The notes beneath the pieces are model-generated. The model was not told where the DNA came from and did no database searches. It saw only the letters and a list, made by a program, of their open reading frames with translations. A stretch of 64,000 nucleotides of DNA. It comes from Polaromonas eurypsychrophila. GTDB taxonomy: Bacteria; Pseudomonadota; Gammaproteobacteria; Burkholderiales; Burkholderiaceae_C. The position numbers and the translations under genes were made by a program. This document shows, piece after piece, positions 1-8,426 of the stretch (its first letter is position 1; each line of letters begins with the position of its first letter). The stretch lies in assembly GCF_014641715.1 (NCBI RefSeq), contig NZ_BMIG01000006.1:62001-126000 (forward strand). The letters run 5' to 3'.

Positions 1-1
1 C

Positions 2-1210
2 GAATTCAAGATCGCTAACTATGTTGACCAGAATGACCCCAAGGAAGACCGCTTTCTGGTGGACCTGCTGCGCGGCAGCATGCGCGCCATCACCGGGCTG
101 ATCGGCAAACGCAACCGCGACAACTACAAACTCACCACCACCACGGCCACCATCGGCATCCGTGGATCGGGCTTCAAGGTCGGCTACAACGCTGACGGTA
201 CCTTGGGCATCACCAGCGAGCTGGACAAAATTGAAGTCTGCAACCAGAGCGGCTGTATTGGCCTGGTGGCAGGCGAGTCAGTCAGGGTGATCAACAGCAC
301 AACGCCGCCGGTGCGTACCAGCGAGCAGGCCAAGGTGGAAACGCCCAGCGCCCAGAAAGATGCCAATGTGGCTGGCGACAAGGCTGATGATGCCGGGAAA
401 TCGCGGGTGATTACTGCCGTAGCGCCAGCGCCAGCGCCAGCTCCGGCTCCGGCTCCGGCTCCGGCTCCAGCTCCAGCTCCAGCTCCGGCGCCAGTGCCCT
501 CTCCGGCGCCATCGCCCGCTCCGGCGTCGGCACCTGCACCTGCACCTGCACCTGCACCGCCAGTTTCACGCACCTTCACAAACATCAAGGTCGTGGGGTT
601 CGGGACCGCCAGTGGCTCGGACTTCCCGTTCTCGACCACCGACAACCCGACGACGGTTTTCAGCGACAACAAGCTGCTGAGCGCCCAGGATCCGACGTTC
701 AACAATCCCAAATGGTCAGAAACAGGTACACCGCAAGCTGAAGCGAATTTCAAATCGGTCGGAAATGTCTCTGATCCCAATTTCATTGGCTGGGGTACCT
801 GGACCACCGGCAAGTACGAATACACCGGCACCACCCTGCTGGATCAGGTGCACTACATTGCGGGTCGCCCCACCCCGCAAACACAGATCACCAGCCTGAT
901 GCTCGGTGGAGGCACTGCGACCTACCTGTTGGTGGGAGGTACCGCGCCAACACGCAACGGAGTCGCCGGCACGCTCAACAGCGCAACCCTGACGGTGAAC
1001 TTCACGTCGACAGCGTACACGGTCAATTCGTCAATCAACACATCGTTTGGCGTCATTGCCAACACCGCCAGCGGCAACAAACCGTCATTTACCGGTACCG
1101 GGTATTTGAAAGGCGTGTTCGTTGGTGCGACCGGCAGCCTGATTGGCCTGACTTACGCCAAATACATTACCAGCGGCTACGTGGCCGGCGCAGCGGTGTT
1201 CCAGAAATAG
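2..1210 (+). CDS. FecR-domain protein with Ala-Pro linker (5' end outside window)
   Basis: The frame is open from base 2, so the start and any signal peptide lie upstream; the GTG at 59 is internal. The first ~65 visible residues resemble the core of a FecR-type domain: a DRFLVDLLRG stretch, then TATIGIRGSGF (about bases 145-178), seen in periplasmic FecR-domain proteins. A low-complexity Ala-Pro linker of about 45 residues follows (bases ~418-567). The C-terminal ~215 residues are rich in Gly, Thr and Ser, look like beta structure, and end in GYVAGAAVFQK; a small beta-barrel of the transferrin-binding-protein type is possible but inferred only from composition. No partner sigma factor or receptor gene is in the window, so a regulatory role is not supported. 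Confidence 0.7.
   Translation, partial: EFKIANYVDQNDPKEDRFLVDLLRGSMRAITGLIGKRNRDNYKLTTTTATIGIRGSGFKVGYNADGTLGITSELDKIEVCNQSGCIGLVAGESVRVINSTTPPVRTSEQAKVETPSAQKDANVAGDKADDAGKSRVITAVAPAPAPAPAPAPAPAPAPAPAPAPVPSPAPSPAPASAPAPAPAPAPPVSRTFTNIKVVGFGTASGSDFPFSTTDNPTTVFSDNKLLSAQDPTFNNPKWSETGTPQAEANFKSVGNVSDPNFIGWGTWTTGKYEYTGTTLLDQVHYIAGRPTPQTQITSLMLGGGTATYLLVGGTAPTRNGVAGTLNSATLTVNFTSTAYTVNSSINTSFGVIANTASGNKPSFTGTGYLKGVFVGATGSLIGLTYAKYITSGYVAGAAVFQK
421..565 (+). repeat. Hexanucleotide (GCNCCN) tract encoding the Ala-Pro linker
   Basis: Imperfect tandem 6-bp units alternating Ala and Pro codons (gcgcca, gctccg, gctcca, gcacct). Runs of identical adjacent units suggest length change by slippage in steps of two residues, which keeps the frame. 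The opposite strand gives an Ala-Gly open frame, which I treat as a shadow. Confidence 0.85.
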
Positions 1211-1379
1211 CGGGGACTAGTATTGCAACCCGAAAATATCGAAACATGAAAGCGCGTCTTCGCACCCATGGCGGCGTTGCAACCCTTGCGAAGGCGCCCA
1301 GCCTTCGCTGCGGCTTGCGCCTTGCCCTGGGCACGAATCCATCACTTTCATCTTGTTCCGATACTTCCAGGTTGCAGCA

Positions 1380-2372
1380 CTAGTAGGCGGCGAGCGCTGC
1401 TGAAATGGCCGCTTCGCCATGCAGCAGCTCGGCCTGTCGCATTCCGGCGCGTCCCATGGCGTCCCGGAGACCGGCGTTGTCGGCGAGTGCCTGCAGCGCA
1501 TCCCAGGCCTCTTCCTGCGAGGCGACGAGAAATCCCGTCTCTCCGGGAACAATCACTTCTACATAACCACCCAGATTGCCCGCAACCACAGGCAATCCCG
1601 AGCCCATGGCTTCGGCAACCACGCGTCCGTACGCCTCGACGGTCGTGCCGGTACGGTAAAAAAAGATATCCAGCGTCTGGTAAAAATCCCCAACCTCTTC
1701 GGCACCGGCGGGCAGCAACTCCACTCCTTCCACATCTTGCAGCGCCGCCGCCAGGCAAGTCCCGCCCATGATGCGAACACGCCAACCCGTGGCCGCGAGC
1801 ATGCGGTAAAGATCGGGGTCCAGCGGGTGGTGTTTGTCCGGCGCATCGCGGCTGACTCGCCCCACGGTCAAAGGTCCTCCCGCCGGACGCGCCCTGGAAC
1901 CCGCCGCCTGCAGAAACGGCTGAATATCCATCGGGCTGTAAACAACCCGGCCCGGCAGGCCCGCAGTGAGCCGCAAGGCCTGCGAAACAAAGACCAGTTC
2001 AGGATCAATGGACGTGGTTTCGCGCAACACCTCGATCAAGGCAAACAAGCGCTCCCAATTGGCCAGGTTACATTGCAAAATGACGCGTTCAAACCGTGCG
2101 TATTTGAGCCAGAGGGCCGGCGGAATATGGGCCCCGCCCCAGATCAACACACCATGGCGGGGAAACTTCCCGGCAAAGGGTTGAACTGCCATCACTCCCT
2201 GTTTCGCATACCCGCTGTGCGGTGGAACCACCGACCAGAGCTGGACCGGCCGTGAGCGCGCCAGCAGTCCGGCGAGCGCCAACAGTTCATGCTCAGCACC
2301 GGCATACGGGTCGTCAAAGTAGCCGACCAGATGAAAGGTGGCAGATGACTGGAGGGCGGCGCTGGGGTTCAT
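1380..2372 (-). CDS. Glycosyltransferase family 4-like (GT-B fold)
   Basis: A 330-residue protein starting at the ATG at 2372. The N-terminal half has the DPYAGAEHE region typical of GT-B donor or acceptor lobes. The C-terminal half carries the family hallmark near EAYGRVVAEAMGSGLPVV, an E-x7-E pair followed by the G-PVV turn that binds the nucleotide-sugar. There is no signal peptide or membrane segment, so it should be cytoplasmic. It is transcribed away from the TPR/OGT-like gene at 2446 with only 73 bp between them, which suggests a shared promoter region and a joint role in glycosylating a protein or surface glycan. Substrate and donor cannot be told from sequence. Confidence 0.75.
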   Translation of the reverse strand: MNPSAALQSSATFHLVGYFDDPYAGAEHELLALAGLLARSRPVQLWSVVPPHSGYAKQGVMAVQPFAGKFPRHGVLIWGGAHIPPALWLKYARFERVILQCNLANWERLFALIEVLRETTSIDPELVFVSQALRLTAGLPGRVVYSPMDIQPFLQAAGSRARPAGGPLTVGRVSRDAPDKHHPLDPDLYRMLAATGWRVRIMGGTCLAAALQDVEGVELLPAGAEEVGDFYQTLDIFFYRTGTTVEAYGRVVAEAMGSGLPVVAGNLGGYVEVIVPGETGFLVASQEEAWDALQALADNAGLRDAMGRAGMRQAELLHGEAAISAALAAY

Positions 2373-2445
2373 GAGTGGGGGTCAACAATGCATCGGCAAA
2401 CGAGCGGGCGATCTGCACTCATGAGAGTCTGTCACATAATCAATC

Positions 2446-4590
2446 ATGACCTCCCCAGAGCCCTGCGCCGCTCCCATTGCCGACGCTGCGCCAGATGAAC
2501 CCGGGGAATTCAGCGCCCTGATGGCCAGCGGCGTCGCGGCGCATGGGGCCGGTGATCGCGTGAAGGCCTTGGTCGCGTTTGAATCGGCACGGACGCTGGC
2601 ACCGGACAATGCCCACGCGGTTTCGGCCTGCGCAACCCTGCTGTTCGAGTTGTCCCGCCCCAGCGCCGCCTTCAAGCTCTTGCTTGGCGTCGAAAAGCTG
2701 CTGCTGGCTGATCCCGACGGCGCCACCAATCTCGCGATTGCGGCATCGGCCTGCGGGCAATGGCCATTGGCGCGAGCTTACTTCGAACACGCCCTGACCC
2801 TCGACGCAGACCATGCACCGGCGCTGACGCAGCTGGGGCTGATGGCCGCGCGCGAGGGCCGATGGGCGGATGCCATCGGTCATGCAACAGGCTGCCTTTC
2901 GCTGGCGCCGGCGAACCAGGATGCCTGGATCTACCTGGCAGACTTCCTGATGGGTGCCCAGCGCCACACCGACGCGCTGGCCCACCTTCACAAGGCCTTG
3001 CACCACTTCCCAGAGCACCCACAGATTGCCATGCGTCGCGCAGTCGCACTGGCGCTTGCCGCCGACTTCGAAGCGGCTGACCAGGCCCTGGCCGCGCTGA
3101 ACCCCGAAGCCACGACCGTACTGCAGCATTTTCTGCATGGCGGCACGGCAGCGCAGTCCGCCCATGCGCCCGCAATTGAGCCGGACGCGCGTGTGCTTTT
3201 CAGTCGGCAAGCCTTCGACGCCATGGAAGAATGTGACTGGCGCGATCAAGAGCGTCTGACCGCAGCGCTGCGCGAGCAGATCGCCACGGAGCGCTTTCCC
3301 GGCCAGGGGCGGGACTTGCGCCTGGCCCTGCTTTTTGGCCTGGCCCTGCCTCTGAGCGAAGACGAAATGACGCAGGCCGTCCAAGCTACCTGGACAGCAT
3401 TGGCAAGGCCCCTTGAAAAACCGCAACCGCCCTTCTCCGGAAAACGCAGCTTGAGGCGCGACGAGCATATCCACATCGGCATCAGCGCCCACAGCCTGCG
3501 TGATCTGACTGCCACGGCAGCGCTGACCGCCCAGCTGGCATGTCACGATCACGCGCGTTTTGTGTTTCATGTGTACTCTCCAACGCCGCAGCCACAGGAG
3601 GTGCTCGCAGAACCGCTTTTACCTCACCAGGTTGTCGAGATCGCGCACTTCACCGATGAAGAAGCGGTGCGGCGCATCCGGCTCGACCCGCTGGACCTGT
3701 GGATGGATCTGGGCTTCGGCACGCCCTCGTGGCGCCCCGGTATTGCCCAGCGGCGCGTCGCTCCAGTGCAGCTTCAGCAGCTGTCCTGGCAGCGCCGCCT
3801 GCCGCGCGGCCCTTATGACTACAACCTGTCCGACACTTTTATCCACCCGGACGCAGAAGACTTCGTTGGGCAGTGCGCCGCGCAGGTGCGGCTTCCCCAC
3901 ACCTGCTGGCTGGCGGCATACGGGCAAACGCCCGCCGCGCCGGCGTTGACACGCAAGGATGCCGGGCTGCCCGCCGGTGCGCTGGTGTTATGCGCATTGG
4001 TGCCGCCCCTGCGGATTGACCCCCAGACTTTCAAGACCTGGATGGCATTGCTGCTTGCCCTGCCGGACGCCGTGTTGTGGCTGCCTGCCTACACGCCTGC
4101 GGCGCAGGCCAACCTGGCGCGCGTGGCACAAGGCGCAGGCGTCGCTGCCCGGCAGCTGGTGTTTGCCGGCGGCGCCACAGGCTGCGACACGCTCGCACTG
4201 ATGCCGCTGGGGGACCTGTTTCTCGATCCGCTGCGATTCAACGCCAACCAGAGCCTGACTGACGCGCTGCAGATGGGGCTGCCCGCAATCAGCTGCGCGG
4301 GCAACAGCATGGCTTCGCGGCTGGGAGGAAGTATTCTCCGAGCGGCGGGCTTGCCGCAATGTGTGGTGCAGGACCATGCGTCCTACAGCGCCACCGTGGT
4401 GGCACTGGGACGCGACCGCAGCCAGCTCGCCGACCTGCGCCGGCGCCTGCAGGAGGCAAAGGCGACCGCCCCGTTGTTTGACCTGCAGGCACGCGTCAAG
4501 GAGCTGGAAGCCGCCTGGACTTTCATGGCCGGCCGCGCGCGCGCCGGCCGGCCGCCAGAGGCTTTTGACGTGCCCGGGTCCCGGCGCTAG
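2446..4590 (+). CDS. TPR protein with O-GlcNAc-transferase-like (SPINDLY/GT41-type) C-terminus
   Basis: 714 residues. The N-terminal ~250 residues form helical TPR-like units (for example 'LDADHAPALTQLGLMAAREG' and the following HLHKALHHFPEHP unit). From about residue 340 the sequence matches the layout of bacterial SPINDLY/OGT-like transferases: IHIGISAHSLRDL, FHVYSPTP, LWMDLGFGT, VQLQQLSWQ, YDYNLSDTFIHP, and a nucleotide-binding-like end 'FNANQSLTDALQMGLPAI'. Canonical GT41 enzymes have a 'GYPGT' turn where this protein has QLSWQR, so the acceptor site differs. Such proteins often modify flagellins or adhesins, but no such target is in the window. It is divergent from the GT4-like gene. An R1 repeat follows the stop codon directly. 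Confidence 0.7.
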   Translation: MTSPEPCAAPIADAAPDEPGEFSALMASGVAAHGAGDRVKALVAFESARTLAPDNAHAVSACATLLFELSRPSAAFKLLLGVEKLLLADPDGATNLAIAASACGQWPLARAYFEHALTLDADHAPALTQLGLMAAREGRWADAIGHATGCLSLAPANQDAWIYLADFLMGAQRHTDALAHLHKALHHFPEHPQIAMRRAVALALAADFEAADQALAALNPEATTVLQHFLHGGTAAQSAHAPAIEPDARVLFSRQAFDAMEECDWRDQERLTAALREQIATERFPGQGRDLRLALLFGLALPLSEDEMTQAVQATWTALARPLEKPQPPFSGKRSLRRDEHIHIGISAHSLRDLTATAALTAQLACHDHARFVFHVYSPTPQPQEVLAEPLLPHQVVEIAHFTDEEAVRRIRLDPLDLWMDLGFGTPSWRPGIAQRRVAPVQLQQLSWQRRLPRGPYDYNLSDTFIHPDAEDFVGQCAAQVRLPHTCWLAAYGQTPAAPALTRKDAGLPAGALVLCALVPPLRIDPQTFKTWMALLLALPDAVLWLPAYTPAAQANLARVAQGAGVAARQLVFAGGATGCDTLALMPLGDLFLDPLRFNANQSLTDALQMGLPAISCAGNSMASRLGGSILRAAGLPQCVVQDHASYSATVVALGRDRSQLADLRRRLQEAKATAPLFDLQARVKELEAAWTFMAGRARAGRPPEAFDVPGSRR

Positions 4591-4591
4591 T

Positions 4592-4650
4592 TGCTACCAT
4601 TTCGATAGCTGGTTGCGCTCATTCCTAATGGGCCGGAGGCATATTTCGAT
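4592..4650 (+). repeat. R1 interspersed repeat, copy 1
   Basis: Matches the R1 pattern gctaNNNNTNGATAGCTGNTTGCGC...GGGCNGGAGGC. It lies between the convergent stops of the TPR/OGT-like gene (4590) and prpE (4686) and could serve as a bidirectional 3' end. Confidence 0.75.
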
Positions 4651-4685
4651 GATAACTGCATCAGATCTCTGTCTTTCCGGCACAG

Positions 4686-6599
4686 TCAGTCAGCGCTCAC
4701 GAGCTCCTTGATCTGCTGCAAGGCGGCCGGATCATCCATCGTCGTAAGGTCGCCGGGGTCACGCCCTTCGCAGACCGCCTGGATCGCCCGCCGCAGCATT
4801 TTTCCGCTGCGGGTTTTTGGCAGCACCGATACAAATCGCACACGTGAGGGCCGGGCCAGCGCTCCCAGGTCACCGTCCACACGTTTCATGATCTCGCCTT
4901 CGAGCTTGAGCGCGGCTGCGGCATCAAGCAGCACGCTGCTGTCTTTGGGTACCACAAAGGCCATCGCCACCTGCCCTTTGAGGCTGTCGGCCACGCCGAC
5001 CACCGCCACCTCGGCCACACCGGCATGGCCGGAAATGCTCTCCTCGATTTCGCGCGTACCGAGCCGGTGGCCAGCCACGTTGATCACGTCGTCGGTGCGG
5101 CCCAAAATGAAGTAATAACCATTCTCGTCGCGTATGCCCCAGTCGAAGGTGCTGTAAACCATTTTTCCTGGCACGCTTTTCCAGTAGGTGTTGACGAAGC
5201 GCGTATCGTCTTTCCAGATGGTTTGCATGAAACCTGGCGGCGTCGGGCCTTCGAGCACCACCACGCCCTTCTCGTTGGGTTGCGTCAGCTCTTCACCGGT
5301 CGATTCATGCAGCAGCTTGACGCGGTAGCCGTACATCGGGATGCCGGGGCTGCCAAATTTGCTGGGCGTTTTTTCCACGCCGTTGGCCACCGTGAGCAAC
5401 GGCCAGCCAGTCTCGGTCTGCCAGTAGTTGTCGATGATGGGCACCCGCAGGCCTTCGCTGATCCAGCGCGCGGTCGGTTCGTCCAGTGGCTCGCCGGCCA
5501 GGAACAAGGCGCGCAGGCTGGACAGGTCGTATTTTTTAAGCAGGGCCGGGTCCTGCTTCTTCAGCACCCGCACCGCCGTCGGCGCGCTGAACATCGCCGT
5601 GACCTTGTACTTTTCGACCAACCGCCACCAGATGCCGCCATCGGGCTGCTGGTCCAGGCCCTGGGTCGGCAGGCCTTCGTACATCAGTGTGGCCATGCCG
5701 GCAATCAGCGGTCCGTAAATGATGTAGCTGTGGCCCACCACCCAGCCGATGTCGCTGGTCGAAAAATAAGTCTCACCGGCGCGGCCGTCGAAGATGTGTT
5801 TCATGCTGGCTGCCAGCGCCACCGCGTAACCGCCGGTGTCGCGCTGCACACCTTTGGGTTTGCCGGTGGTGCCGCTGGTGTAGATGGTGTAACTGATGTC
5901 TGTGGAGTCGAGCCACGCGCAGGGCACCTGCGCATCAATGTGCCTGACGCGCAAGTCGCTCCACAGCTGGTCGCGCCCAGCGACGATGTTCATGGGCGCC
6001 AACCCGCGATCCGTCAGCAGCACCGCCTCGGGCTTGTGATGGGACAGGCGGATGGCTTCATCAAGCAGCGGCTTGTAGGGCACGATCTTGCCGCCGCGCG
6101 AACCGGCATCGGCGCTGACGATGACTTTGGGCGTCGCGTCGTCAATGCGCGATGCCAGCGAGCCACTGGCGAAGCCACCGAACACCACGCAGTGAATCGC
6201 ACCCAGCCGCGCGCAAGCCAGCATCGCAAACGCCGCCTCAGCCACCATGGGCATGTAGATCAACACGCGGTCGCCTTTTTGCACACCCAGCGCCTGCAGG
6301 CTGGCTGCCATGCACTGCACCTCGCGGTGCAGTTCGGCGAAGCTATAGGTTTTTTCTACACCGGTTTCGGTCGAGACGTAGATCAGCGCGGCCTGGTCGG
6401 GACGGTCTTTCAGGTGCCGATCCACCGCGTTGTGGCAAAGGTTGGTTTTGCCGCCCTCGAACCAGTGCACGAACGGCGGCTTGTCATGGTTGCAGACACG
6501 CGTGAAGGGCTGCTGCCAGTCGATCAATTGAGCCTGCTCGGTCCAGAAGTCATCGGGCTCATCCATCGAGCGGCGGTAAAAGTCGGCGTAGCTGGTCAT
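4686..6599 (-). CDS. prpE: Propionate--CoA ligase (propionyl-CoA synthetase)
   Basis: An AMP-forming acyl-CoA synthetase that activates propionate, and in some bacteria acrylate or 3-hydroxypropionate, to the CoA thioester. 637 residues, full length. The start at 6599 (MTSYADFYRRS) has a GGAG 7 bp upstream; the open frame extends further but runs into acuI. Seen: the phosphate-binding YTSGTTGKPKGVQRDTGGY loop, STSDIGWVVGHSYI, DNYWQTETGWP, 'DWGIRDENGYYFILGRTDD', and near the C-terminus the RSGKMLRR lysine used in adenylation. It sits 32 bp downstream of acuI on the same strand, so the two are probably one transcript in three-carbon acid metabolism. The prpBCD genes of the methylcitrate cycle are not in the window. 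Confidence 0.92.
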   Translation of the reverse strand: MTSYADFYRRSMDEPDDFWTEQAQLIDWQQPFTRVCNHDKPPFVHWFEGGKTNLCHNAVDRHLKDRPDQAALIYVSTETGVEKTYSFAELHREVQCMAASLQALGVQKGDRVLIYMPMVAEAAFAMLACARLGAIHCVVFGGFASGSLASRIDDATPKVIVSADAGSRGGKIVPYKPLLDEAIRLSHHKPEAVLLTDRGLAPMNIVAGRDQLWSDLRVRHIDAQVPCAWLDSTDISYTIYTSGTTGKPKGVQRDTGGYAVALAASMKHIFDGRAGETYFSTSDIGWVVGHSYIIYGPLIAGMATLMYEGLPTQGLDQQPDGGIWWRLVEKYKVTAMFSAPTAVRVLKKQDPALLKKYDLSSLRALFLAGEPLDEPTARWISEGLRVPIIDNYWQTETGWPLLTVANGVEKTPSKFGSPGIPMYGYRVKLLHESTGEELTQPNEKGVVVLEGPTPPGFMQTIWKDDTRFVNTYWKSVPGKMVYSTFDWGIRDENGYYFILGRTDDVINVAGHRLGTREIEESISGHAGVAEVAVVGVADSLKGQVAMAFVVPKDSSVLLDAAAALKLEGEIMKRVDGDLGALARPSRVRFVSVLPKTRSGKMLRRAIQAVCEGRDPGDLTTMDDPAALQQIKELVSAD

Positions 6600-6631
6600 G
6601 GGTCTGTCTCCGTGATTGTTTTTGCAGCAAT

Positions 6632-7609
6632 TCAAATTTTGACAACGATGCGGCCGCGCACCTTGCCCGCCATCAAGTCCGATGCTTTTTCTGCTGCCTG
6701 CCCCAAGGGCACTTCCTCGACGATGGCTTCGAGCTTGGCCGGGTCCAGGTCGATGGCGAGCCGGTCCCAGGCGGCTTGCCTGCGCGCCAGCGGAGCCATC
6801 ACACTGTCGATACCGGCCAGCGTCACACCGCGCAAGATGAAAGGCATCACGGTCGCCGGAAAGTCCGCACCCTGCGCCAGCCCGCAGGACGCCACCACGC
6901 CGCCGTATCGCGTTTGCGCGCATGCATTGGCCAGGGTGTGCGAGCCAACGGCATCAACCACTGCCGCCCAGCGCTCCTTTTGCAGCGGTTTGCCGGCGGC
7001 AGCAAGCTCATCGCGGGCTATCACGGATGCGGCCCCCAGTTGTTTCAACCAGGCTTCTTCACCGGCCTTGCCCGTCGCTGCCACGACGCTGTAACCCAGC
7101 TTGCCCAGCAGGGCAACGGCAATGCTGCCAACACCGCCAGTGGCGCCTGTCACAAGCACCTCACCGTTGCCCGGCTGCAGGCCGTGTTTCTCCAGCGCCA
7201 ATACACACAACATGGCGGTGTAGCCCGCTGTGCCAATCGCCATGGCCTGGCGCGTGCTGAAAGCCTTGGGCAACTTCACCAACCAGTCGCCCTGCAGCCG
7301 CGCGCGTTCAGCCATCAGGCCCCAGCGCGTCTCGCCCAGGCCCCAGCCGTTGTGGATGAATTTGTCGCCGGCTTGCCATCCCGAGTGGGTGGACTCCAGC
7401 ACCGTGCCGGCACCGTCGATGCCCGCCACCATGGGCCAGTTGCGAACCACCGGGCCTTTGTTGGTAATTGCCAGGCCGTCCTTGTAGTTGAGCGTTGAAT
7501 ACTCGACCCGCGCCAACACGTCGCCAGCGGGCAGTTGAGCTTCGTCGATATCAACAACAGCCGCCGAAAAGCCGGCTTCGGACTTGTCAAGTTGCAGGGC
7601 TTTGAACAC
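6632..7609 (-). CDS. acuI: Acrylyl-CoA reductase (NADPH), YhdH/AcuI family
   Basis: 325 residues, zinc-free MDR superfamily. It reduces acrylyl-CoA to propionyl-CoA with NADPH and protects against the reactive acrylyl thioester. Seen: ARVEYSTLNYKDGLAIT near residue 35, the NADP-binding VTGATGGVGSIAVALLGKLG near 150, and a C-terminal GKVRGRIVVKI typical of YhdH/AcuI. The start at 7609 follows a GGAG-like site (ccggagataaac). With prpE directly downstream, the pair could convert acrylate to acrylyl-CoA and then propionyl-CoA, as described for Rhodobacter and Ruegeria. That link is inference from gene order. Confidence 0.88.
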   Translation of the reverse strand: MFKALQLDKSEAGFSAAVVDIDEAQLPAGDVLARVEYSTLNYKDGLAITNKGPVVRNWPMVAGIDGAGTVLESTHSGWQAGDKFIHNGWGLGETRWGLMAERARLQGDWLVKLPKAFSTRQAMAIGTAGYTAMLCVLALEKHGLQPGNGEVLVTGATGGVGSIAVALLGKLGYSVVAATGKAGEEAWLKQLGAASVIARDELAAAGKPLQKERWAAVVDAVGSHTLANACAQTRYGGVVASCGLAQGADFPATVMPFILRGVTLAGIDSVMAPLARRQAAWDRLAIDLDPAKLEAIVEEVPLGQAAEKASDLMAGKVRGRIVVKI

Positions 7610-7889
7610 GTTTATCTCCGGATTATTTTGAAACTGAATTCATAATTATTGATAACACACTTGCGCAGGGCTGACAGCCGTCCTGTACCAAGTTCAGCCG
7701 TACTTGTTGTGATTGCATATTCTGGTCATTGTTCTGAACGCTTGGCAGGGCCAGCCGGTTCCAGTCCGCTTGATCGAAAGGTCAGGGTTTGCGATGCAAG
7801 GCAAGGCAAGGCAAAAGCAATGCGCTAATATGTAAATATAAGCTTCTAATGATATTTTGTGAAACAGAGTCGGGTCGCTACTGTCTGGC
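7610..7889. other. Divergent intergenic region with a short AAGGC direct repeat
   Basis: 280 bp between acuI and the broken kinase gene. It is more AT-rich than its surroundings. On the minus strand, TATCAATAATTATG lies about 25-45 bp before acuI and may include its -10 region. A tandem gcaaggcaaggcaaggcaaa run lies around 7797-7816. No gene was seen. Confidence 0.45.
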
Positions 7890-7913
7890 GTGAATGTTCG
7901 AACGAAAGAGCTA

Positions 7914-8426
7914 ATGCCAAAAACCCATTCTGGTGATGACACTGCCGAAAAGCAGGGTGGCCCTGACGACGTCACGGAATTTGGGCGGCAGGAAACAGTG
8001 CTCAAGACGGGGGCGCTGCACAGCGCGATTTTCAACAGCGCCAATTTCTCAAGTATCGCCACCGACGCGAAGGGTGTCATCCAGATTTTCAACGTCGGCG
8101 CCGAGCGGATGCTGGGCTACACAGCCGCCGAAGTGATGAACCAGATCACGCCGGCCGACATCTCCGATCCGAAAGAATTAATCGCGCGGGCAGCGGCGTT
8201 GAGTCTCGAGCTAGGCACCCCGATTACGCCGGGCTCCGAGGCATTGGTGTTCAAGGCCTCGCGCGGGATCGAGGACATCTACGAGCTGACCTATACCGCC
8301 TCTGCTACGAAATCCGCAAGCACGCGCGCCTGCACGACCTGCCAATCATCCTCTGCACGTCCACCTACACCTCTGTCGATCACGAGAAACTGGTGCGCGA
8401 CGTGGGCGCGGACAAATACCTCATGA
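7914..8426 (+). pseudogene. PAS-domain fragment of a broken sensor kinase gene
   Basis: From the ATG at 7914 (preceded by AAAGAG; a GTG at 7890 is also in frame) the protein has a PAS domain: 'HSAIFNSANFSSIATDAKG', then 'VGAERMLGYTAAEVMNQITP', a frequent start of hybrid kinases. The match ends at about base 8300 within IEDIYELTY, before the PAS core is finished. Beyond this point the frame is Ser/Thr/Arg-rich and unlike any domain, while another frame suddenly encodes the second half of a receiver domain. I read this as a deletion that joined two genes, or two parts of one gene, out of frame. The residues after ~8300 are out-of-frame translation. Confidence 0.65.

Noticed and set aside
184..834. 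Minus-strand frame with Ala-Gly repeats
   Set aside because: It is the complement of the Ala-Pro hexamer tract of the FecR-type gene, which has a recognisable domain in its own frame.
1211..1379. Possible small gene or repeat between the FecR-type gene and the glycosyltransferase
   Set aside because: There is a GC-rich inverted segment (gcgaaggcgcccagccttcg), but no clear frame, ribosome binding site or second copy in the window.
6600..6923. N-terminal extension of prpE
   Set aside because: The added residues overlap acuI and are unlike any CoA ligase; the ATG at 6599 has a good ribosome binding site.
5025..7094. Open frame of 689 codons on the plus strand
   Set aside because: Antisense to prpE and acuI, with the composition typical of shadow frames (His, Gln, Arg, Val rich).
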